From: Verrucomicrobiota bacterium
GTDB taxonomy: Bacteria > Verrucomicrobiota > Verrucomicrobiia > Limisphaerales > UBA8199
Length of the DNA stretch: 10,131 bases
NCBI GenBank assembly: GCA_026397855.1
Contig: JAPLUA010000033.1
Span: forward strand, 1-10,131
Direction of reading: 5' to 3'
The notes beneath the pieces are model-generated. The model did not search any database. It saw only the letters and a program-made list of their open reading frames with translations, and was not told where the DNA came from. The position numbers were made by a program, and so were the translations under genes. Positions 5,462-10,131 of the stretch are shown piece by piece; the first letter of the stretch is position 1; every line of letters begins with the position of its first letter.

Positions 5462-8035
5462 TCAGGGGCTCAACTGCACCCGGTAAAACGCCGCCGCTCC
5501 GCCGGGGGCGGATACCGTCCACTGGGCCAGGGCGTTGGTGGCGAGCACCGAGGCTACGGGTTGAAAGCCAGTAGCGGGGTTTGTGGTGGCGAGCACGTCG
5601 TAGCTCTGGCCCGGGATGGCGGCCCAGGAGAGCTTCAGCGGCGTGCCGGAGATGCTGAGCTTGAAAGCCGGAACCAGCCGTATCCACGCCGTCTGGGTCT
5701 GGTAGCCACTGCCGGAGGTATCGGTCACCAGCGCGTAGAAGGGATGCAAACCCAGTCCCAGCATGGCTGAGGGTGCGGTGAAGACCGCTGCCGAATGGTT
5801 GGAAACCACGCCCACCGAACCGCCGGTGCTGAATAGCTCGATGCGCGAGATATTGGTGGCGCTCGCAGCCACTGAAAATTTGAGCGGCATTTCAAGCGTG
5901 GCATTCGTGCCCGCCAGGAGCGCCGCGAACGCGGCGGTGAGGGCGGTGTTCTGTATCCGCACAGTCCGCGACACGGGCGTCTGTGTGCGGACGCTGGTGC
6001 CCTCATAGGCCACCGCAGTGAGTTGGTGGTAGCCGTCCGCCAGTTGCGTGGTGTCGAGCAAGGAGCTGACGGGCAGTGAAAACGAGCCCGAGCTGGCGTA
6101 GAGGTGGTTCCGGGGCCGCAGGTCGTTGATGTTGTCCTGGATAGCATTGGTGCCGAACGGCAGGGCCAGGAGGTTGGTGGAGGCGGTGAACGCCACCTGG
6201 ATTCTGGAGGCGGGGCCCCCGGCGGAGCGCGCGTTGATCGTGAACTGTGCGGCAATGTTGTTGGCGCAGTTCGTCTCCGTGAGATCCCCCACATCGGTGG
6301 CCAGCACGCCGTCCGCTGCGAGCAAGGCCGGGTTGGCGTTGACGCTGTTGAACAGGTTGCGGGTCAGCGTGCCTATGGTGGTGCCAGCGGTGAGATTGGT
6401 GACGCCGATGACGACTTCGGCCCCGTTGGTTTTCGTGAAGACCAATTGCAGCCAATCCCCCACCGCGGGCGCGTAGGCTGCCAGCACACCCAGGTAGCCG
6501 GTGGCGGTGGCGTCGAGGAAAGTCGGGCGGGCGGGCACCAGCCATGTGGTCAGCCGGTCGGCGGAACCGATCGCGCTGTCGGCGCTCAAGGTGACATTGC
6601 TACCGGGGCCCGCCACGTCGAGCGCCTGCAGCTCAATCCGGTCGCCCACCGGCCACGCCTGCACCCCGGTGAAGTTGGTCTCCGCATTCAACGCGGCCGC
6701 AAGCCCGGCAACGGCGGATGCGACGGTGGCATTGGTGGGCACCGTGTAGTTGACCGTGAACCCGTTCAGGGTGACCGACAGGGCATTGCCGGCCGACGGC
6801 GGAAGGTTGGTCAGCGTTTGCAGGAAGCTGCCGTCCACAAAGAGGTCCACCCGGCCCAGTGGCAGGTTGGTAGCCCCGGCGGAAAAGACCGGGCTGAGGG
6901 CTGCCGGGCCGGCCAAGATTGTGCCGTTGGTCAGCGAACTCCAGTCACCCGTGCCGCGGCGCGCAAAGGGCGCTGAGAGCGGTTCGCCTGCCATCAGCCC
7001 CTGGTAGGGATTGCGGAGGCTCTGGTAGTAGGCTTCCGCGAGGCAGAAGCCGCGCGCCTGGTAAAAGTAATCCAGCGGATCGGGGAACTTCTGAGTGTAG
7101 TTGCAAGGTTCCACCACGGCGCCGTAGCTCCCGGCTGCGCCCGCATTCAGAAACGCCAGCAGGGAGGTCTGGCCGCTGTTTTCGAATATCCGCCCGGCAT
7201 AGGAGGTAAGGCTGTCCCCGATTGCGCCGCGCACAAAGGCATTCGCCGGCAGGGTGAGGTTGGCCAGGCCGGTCAGCAGGCCGAGGCTGCTGGTGAACGA
7301 TGTGGAGCTGCTGTTGGTCCAGACCAGCGAATTGTTCCCGCGGACGCGGCTGGCGAGGATGGCGTTGTCGAATTCCACGTAGCGGACGCTGCGGGCCGGG
7401 TCGCCGGTCCGTTCCAGATAGATGGTCTGGGTGGGAAACGAGCTGTCGCTGGCCACGCCGCGGCTCAGGATCAGATCGGCCGTGGCCAGGTTGCTGGCCG
7501 TGAGCATCATGGCCAGGAATGAGTTGGTGGGGGCGGTGTCGGGCGGGGCCTCGCGCAGGGGCATTTCGCTGAAGGCGTAGCTGTTTGAGGATGAATCGGG
7601 CAGAGAGCAGCAGGAGGGCAGGCATGTCAGGGGCGGCGCGACGTCGTGCTTGAAGCCGTAAAACAGCGCCGAGGTGGTGCTGTTCTGGCTCTGGTCGGGA
7701 TCGAGAATCCGGTAAGGGATGTCCATGGACAGCAGCACCAGGTCCGCCTGGTTGGTCAGCCCGCGGTCGCTGAGCATGGCCAGCAGGGGATTGCGAAGCC
7801 GGGTCTCGAACTCCGCCCGGCTCCAGATGATCGCGCCACCGGTCCAGCCCGTCATGCGCAGGACATTCCGGGGCGGCACGCCGCGCTGCTCGCAATAGTC
7901 ACTGCCGAGCCGGACGGAGTTGGTGCTGTTCTGGTTGACGACCACGATGACATTGAGTCCGCTGCCGCCGGCATGGAGACTTGCGGCGGCGAGGACTGAA
8001 GCCAGCAGCGTCAGCAGCCTTTCAGGTAATCGCAT
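5462..8035 (-). CDS. TIGR03790-family exported protein with added beta-rich and C-terminal modules
   Basis: The 857-aa protein starts with a signal peptide (residues 1-22, probably cut after LHA). Residues about 26-360 match what I know of TIGR03790, a family of unknown function found in Verrucomicrobiota and some Acidobacteria: NVIVVVNQNSTNSVRLG, then YCEQRGVPPRNVLRM, LVLLSMDIPYRI (99-110), GAAGSYGAVVEPCNY (299-313), and GFCLAEAYYQSL with AGEPLSAPFA (329-358). The last block recalls the end of caspase/gingipain-like folds, but I see no catalytic His-Cys pair I would defend. Residues 370-790 are Thr/Asn-rich beta modules; about 416-490 and 528-620 look like tandem relatives, and 640-790 resembles Ig-like domains. 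Residues 807-857 form a C-terminal module ending FYRVQLSP, like that of the next gene. Cysteines 138, 142 and 143 are clustered. It sits 43 bp after the ATPase gene and 26 bp before the PATR gene. Confidence 0.85.
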   Translation of the reverse strand: MRLPERLLTLLASVLAAASLHAGGSGLNVIVVVNQNSTNSVRLGSDYCEQRGVPPRNVLRMTGWTGGAIIWSRAEFETRLRNPLLAMLSDRGLTNQADLVLLSMDIPYRILDPDQSQNSTTSALFYGFKHDVAPPLTCLPSCCSLPDSSSNSYAFSEMPLREAPPDTAPTNSFLAMMLTASNLATADLILSRGVASDSSFPTQTIYLERTGDPARSVRYVEFDNAILASRVRGNNSLVWTNSSSTSFTSSLGLLTGLANLTLPANAFVRGAIGDSLTSYAGRIFENSGQTSLLAFLNAGAAGSYGAVVEPCNYTQKFPDPLDYFYQARGFCLAEAYYQSLRNPYQGLMAGEPLSAPFARRGTGDWSSLTNGTILAGPAALSPVFSAGATNLPLGRVDLFVDGSFLQTLTNLPPSAGNALSVTLNGFTVNYTVPTNATVASAVAGLAAALNAETNFTGVQAWPVGDRIELQALDVAGPGSNVTLSADSAIGSADRLTTWLVPARPTFLDATATGYLGVLAAYAPAVGDWLQLVFTKTNGAEVVIGVTNLTAGTTIGTLTRNLFNSVNANPALLAADGVLATDVGDLTETNCANNIAAQFTINARSAGGPASRIQVAFTASTNLLALPFGTNAIQDNINDLRPRNHLYASSGSFSLPVSSLLDTTQLADGYHQLTAVAYEGTSVRTQTPVSRTVRIQNTALTAAFAALLAGTNATLEMPLKFSVAASATNISRIELFSTGGSVGVVSNHSAAVFTAPSAMLGLGLHPFYALVTDTSGSGYQTQTAWIRLVPAFKLSISGTPLKLSWAAIPGQSYDVLATTNPATGFQPVASVLATNALAQWTVSAPGGAAAFYRVQLSP

Positions 8036-8078
8036 GGGGCAAAAGATTCACCACATCCCGCGCGGAGTAAACAGCATT

Positions 8079-9308
8079 TCACATCATATCCGCCGCCAGC
8101 ACGCGGATGGTCTCCTCGAGGGAGGTCTGGCCGGAGAGGGCGCGGGAAAGCCCGTTCTGCCAGAGTGTGCGCATGCCCTGCTGGATGGCGATGTCTTCGA
8201 GGGCGGAAGTCGGCATCTTTTTCAGCACCGCTTCGCGGAAGGGTTCGTCCACCACCAGCATCTCGCTGACGGGCAGGCGGCCGGCGTAACCGCTCTGGTT
8301 GCACTGGTCGCAGCCGACGCCCCGCCGAAACTGGGCCTGGGCCACCAGCGATTCGGGCACCACCTTGAGCTGGCTCGGCGACGGCATATAAGGCTCGGCG
8401 CAATTCGGGCAGATGCGGCGGACCATCCGCAGCCCCATGACCCCGAGAATGCTCGACGCCAGCATGAAGGCCTCGATGTTCATGTTAATCAGCCGCGTGA
8501 AGGCGCCGGCCGAGACCCCGCAGTGGATCGTGCTCAGCACCAGGTGGCCCGTGAGCCCGGCCTGCACGGCAATGGCGGCGGTTTCCGGGTCGCGTATCTC
8601 GCCCACCATGATGACTTGCGGATCCTGCCGCATGATGCTCTTCAGGGCGACGGCGTAGGTGAACTCCTGGGCCGGGTTGATCTGCGTCTGGCTCACCATC
8701 GGCAGGTTGAACTCCACCGGGTCTTCCACCGTGCTGATGCTCACGCTGGTGCCGTCCCGCTGCATGATGTAGCACAGCGCCGAATACATCGTGCTCGTCT
8801 TCCCCGACCCTGTTGGCCCCGTGAAGAGCAGCAGGCCGCTCGTGCGCTTGAGCGTCTTCAGCATCCCGTGCAGCGTGGACTCCTCAAACCCCAGGGTGCC
8901 CAGATCGAAGCGCCGGTCCCGCGGGTCAAAGAGGCGCACGACAATCTTCTCGCCCCGCGTGGTCGGGAAAATCGAGACCCGCAGTTGCACCCCCTCCAGT
9001 TCCGGACTCCCGACCGCCGTGCCGTCCTGCGGCATCCCCGCCTGGTAGGTGACGAGGTTGGCCATGACTTTGAAGCGCATGGAGATCTTGTCCATCAGTT
9101 CGAGCGGCAGGTGGGCCACCTCGGTCAGCACGCCGTTGACCCGCGCCCGCGCCGCAATCGAGTTTTCCCAGGGCTCAATATGCAGGTCGCTCGCACCGAG
9201 CCGGATGGCGTCCTGCACCAGGCAACTGACGAGGACGCTCACTTCGAAGCCCTGCGCGGCCATTTCGGACTGGAGATACTGGATCGTGTAACTCATAAAT
9301 GAGTTCAC
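8079..9308 (-). CDS. Short GspE/PilB-like type II secretion/type IV pilus ATPase
   Basis: This 409-aa cytoplasmic ATPase belongs to the family that powers type II secretion or pilus assembly. Visible motifs are ASDLHIEP at 39-46, the Walker A box GPTGSGKT at 164-171, the Asp box STVEDPVEF at 192-200, and the Walker B region RQDPQVIMVGEIRD at 227-240. A zinc-type tetracysteine is formed by Cys300/Cys303 and Cys333/Cys336, followed by GYAGRLPVSEML. The tetracysteine favours GspE/PilB over PilT. It is about 100-160 residues shorter than usual because the N-terminal (MshEN-type) domain is absent. The His box reads GHLVLSTIHCGVSAGAFTRL, with CGV where TND is usual, and the later AQRL is replaced by GLRM. 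The start is GTG at 9308, overlapping the previous stop in GTGA with a G-run upstream; the ATG at 9296 is the alternative. No pilin or other secretion gene lies in the window. Confidence 0.92.
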   Translation of the reverse strand: MNSFMSYTIQYLQSEMAAQGFEVSVLVSCLVQDAIRLGASDLHIEPWENSIAARARVNGVLTEVAHLPLELMDKISMRFKVMANLVTYQAGMPQDGTAVGSPELEGVQLRVSIFPTTRGEKIVVRLFDPRDRRFDLGTLGFEESTLHGMLKTLKRTSGLLLFTGPTGSGKTSTMYSALCYIMQRDGTSVSISTVEDPVEFNLPMVSQTQINPAQEFTYAVALKSIMRQDPQVIMVGEIRDPETAAIAVQAGLTGHLVLSTIHCGVSAGAFTRLINMNIEAFMLASSILGVMGLRMVRRICPNCAEPYMPSPSQLKVVPESLVAQAQFRRGVGCDQCNQSGYAGRLPVSEMLVVDEPFREAVLKKMPTSALEDIAIQQGMRTLWQNGLSRALSGQTSLEETIRVLAADMM

Positions 9309-9323
9309 ATCAATTGTCCCCCC
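9305..9323 (-). promoter_or_regulatory. Overlapping stop/start (GTGA) with upstream G-run at the ATPase start
   Basis: On the minus strand the chimeric HTH ORF ends ATG TGA and the ATPase ORF opens with the GTG that overlaps that TGA by four bases. A run of six Gs (9318-9323) lies 9 bases before the GTG and could serve as a weak ribosome site. The overlap suggests translational coupling. The in-frame ATG at 9296 lies in a small inverted repeat (ACTCAT and ATGAGT, 9291-9304) and is too far from the G-run to use it. Confidence 0.45.
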
Positions 9324-9676
9324 AACGCGAAGACAATCTGCCGGCCATAATCTGCCCGCTTGTCCTTCAGAATGCCCTGGCGAATCCGCCGTCTCACATG
9401 CCAGTGAAGGGTCGTCAGCCCCGAATCCACCGCGCGGGCCACACCTTCGCGAGCCCGCAGGATGAGTTCACGCACGTCCGTCAGCAGCCGGCTGATGTTT
9501 TGCTGCGAGGTCTTGAGCGTCCGCGCGAAGTCCTTTAGGGAGAGCCCGGCCTTTTCGCGCAGCGCCGCAATTTGCAACGCCACGTCCCACGGCTCACCCG
9601 CCCGTTTGAATCGCTCGGTAAATGCGGGGTCTTGCAGTTGCTCTTCCAGGTAACGGTCGAAATTGGTCTTGCTCAT
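9305..9676 (-). CDS. Chimeric ORF: Xre/HigA-like HTH N-terminus fused to a DUF1016 (YhcG) N-terminal fragment
   Basis: The 123-aa product has two parts. Residues 1-64 look like an Xre/HigA-type antitoxin: FDRYLEEQLQDPAFTERF, then the helix-turn-helix ALREKAGLSLKDFARTLKTS and QQNISRL. Residues 65-122 instead match the start of DUF1016 N-terminal domains (YhcG/PDDEXK nuclease family): TDVRELILRAREGVARAVDS, then LTTLHWHVRRRI and ILKDKRADYGRQIVFALGGQ. The frame stops where a DUF1016 protein would normally continue for over 200 residues, so the nuclease domain is missing and the HTH lacks its usual tail. No HigB-like toxin fits in the 75-bp gap upstream. It could be a deletion-born fusion that still binds DNA, or a decaying remnant. 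Only weak purine-rich sequence precedes the ATG at 9676. Its stop overlaps the ATPase start. The domain calls are from memory of the family consensus. Confidence 0.75.
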   Translation of the reverse strand: MSKTNFDRYLEEQLQDPAFTERFKRAGEPWDVALQIAALREKAGLSLKDFARTLKTSQQNISRLLTDVRELILRAREGVARAVDSGLTTLHWHVRRRIRQGILKDKRADYGRQIVFALGGQLM

Positions 9677-9751
9677 GGCTCATTTCTTTTCTGCCAGCCG
9701 TGCCACCCGCCCCCTATGCCGCATTCAAATCGCAAATGGCGACAGCTTCCG

Positions 9752-9991
9752 TCAGTCGAGACGGTCGTTCTCCGGGGGCGGCACGTCGGGCACTGCGGCC
9801 AGATACTTCTCAAAATCCGCCGGCCGTCCAGCCTTCGCCTCGCAGCGTAGGTAGTCCATCGTCAGCACCACCGCCAATTTCTCGCCGGCGGCGCTGGCGG
9901 GGAACTGGCTCACCGAGTAGCCCTCCCTGGCGGCCAGGGCTTCGATGGGCTTCTTCAGCGACTCCGGCAGTTGGATCGTTAGCGTGCTCAT
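9752..9991 (-). CDS. Small ribbon-helix-helix protein, probable antitoxin of the PIN toxin
   Basis: The 79-aa product begins MSTLTIQLPESLKKPIEALA, the beta-strand and first helix of a ribbon-helix-helix (CopG/Arc-like) DNA-binding fold. It continues AAREGYSVSQFPASAAGEKL, the second helix. The C-terminal half (MDYLRCEAKAGRPADFEKYL, then a Pro/Asp-rich end) resembles small proteins often labelled HicB-family or RHH antitoxins, and is probably the toxin-binding tail. Its ATG overlaps the stop of the upstream PIN gene in ATGA, so translation is likely coupled. An antitoxin and autorepressor role is inferred from the fold and the neighbour. A proline inside the second helix (SQFPAS) is unexpected, as a leucine or isoleucine is more usual there, and might weaken folding. 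Confidence 0.82.
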   Translation of the reverse strand: MSTLTIQLPESLKKPIEALAAREGYSVSQFPASAAGEKLAVVLTMDYLRCEAKAGRPADFEKYLAAVPDVPPPENDRLD

Positions 9992-10131
9992 GTCTTTGGT
10001 CGTAGCAGTTTCCGGAACTCACGGGGCGTTGGGGCGCTGATGCCAAGCTGTTCCGATCCGTGAAAATCTCTCAAGTTATGCGTGACAATATGGCGGCAAC
10101 CCGCGGCAAAAGCTAGTTCTAACGCCATGTC
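9988..10131 (-). CDS. PIN-domain toxin, C-terminal end (partial, cut by window edge)
   Basis: The last 47 codons of a minus-strand gene enter from beyond the right edge. The fragment reads DMALELAFAAGCRHIVTHNL, then RDFHGSEQLGISAPTPREFR, ending KLLRPKT. It matches the C-terminal part of PIN-domain ribonuclease toxins of the 'putative toxin component, PIN family' type (TIGR00305-like). They carry an acidic residue before a LELA helix (here the Asp at the window edge), the strand IVTHN followed by RDF, and a final tP.EF helix. PIN toxins cleave RNA with Mg2+ held by acidic residues; the N-terminal acidic residues are outside the window. Its TGA (9988-9990) overlaps the ATG of the RHH gene. In this order the toxin is translated before the antitoxin. 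I cannot tell whether the N-terminal part is intact. Confidence 0.82.
   Translation of the reverse strand, partial: DMALELAFAAGCRHIVTHNLRDFHGSEQLGISAPTPREFRKLLRPKT

Noticed and set aside
5436..5687. An earlier start for the PATR protein at 5687
   Set aside because: The extra 84 residues are Arg/Pro-rich, overlap the end of the TIGR03790 gene in another frame, and would bury the clear signal peptide that begins at 5435.
7920..9302. A 460-codon open frame on the plus strand opposite the ATPase gene
   Set aside because: It is rich in His, Arg and Pro with no family features and lies antisense to a gene with intact Walker, Asp and tetracysteine motifs. Long antisense frames are expected in GC-rich DNA.
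9677..9751. A HigB-type toxin gene upstream of the HTH chimera
   Set aside because: The gap is only 75 bp and holds no open frame of suitable length; HigB-like toxins need about 90 codons or more.
1..10131. CRISPR array, tRNA or rRNA genes, or insertion sequence
   Set aside because: I saw no regularly spaced repeats, no tRNA-like cloverleaf or rRNA sequence, and no transposase-like protein on either strand.

Overview
The window looks like GC-rich chromosomal DNA from a member of the Verrucomicrobiota, possibly the Pedosphaera/Limisphaerales side. This rests on gene content alone: a TIGR03790-type exported protein, a very large exported protein with autotransporter-associated beta-strand (PATR) repeats, Thr/Asn-rich secreted proteins whose C-termini end in a short 'YRV' module, and a divergent GspE/PilB-like ATPase. 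There is no 16S rRNA or other marker gene, so the assignment is an inference.

Layout. Bases 1-343 are non-coding and crowded with small palindromes, including a 23-bp inverted repeat at the left edge and a pair of mirrored 15-bp units. Two plus-strand genes follow: an alanine/glycine:cation symporter (344-1768) and, after a 328-bp gap with no convincing gene, an AhpC-type 2-Cys peroxiredoxin with an unusual five-cysteine N-terminus (2097-2729). The rest, 2766-10131, is entirely minus strand and converges on the peroxiredoxin gene.

Read in its own direction (right to left), the minus-strand run is: the C-terminal end of a PIN-domain toxin (cut by the window edge); a small ribbon-helix-helix protein overlapping it by 4 bp; a chimeric ORF joining the N-terminal part of an Xre/HigA-like antitoxin to the first ~58 residues of a DUF1016/YhcG-type protein; a short GspE/PilB-like ATPase whose GTG start overlaps the chimera's stop by 4 bp; a TIGR03790-family exported protein; and an 889-aa PATR-repeat exported protein. 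Gaps are 4-bp overlaps, 75, 43 and 26 bp, so one long transcript is possible, with any main promoter beyond the right edge.

How they may work together. The PIN/RHH pair is a toxin-antitoxin module in toxin-first order. The last three genes look like a secretion-type ATPase followed by two exported proteins that share a C-terminal module and lack a beta-barrel or an obvious lipobox. A link between that ATPase and export or display of the two products is plausible but rests only on gene order. The most unusual points are the HTH-DUF1016 chimera abutting the short ATPase, the ATPase's altered His box, and the shared C-terminal module.
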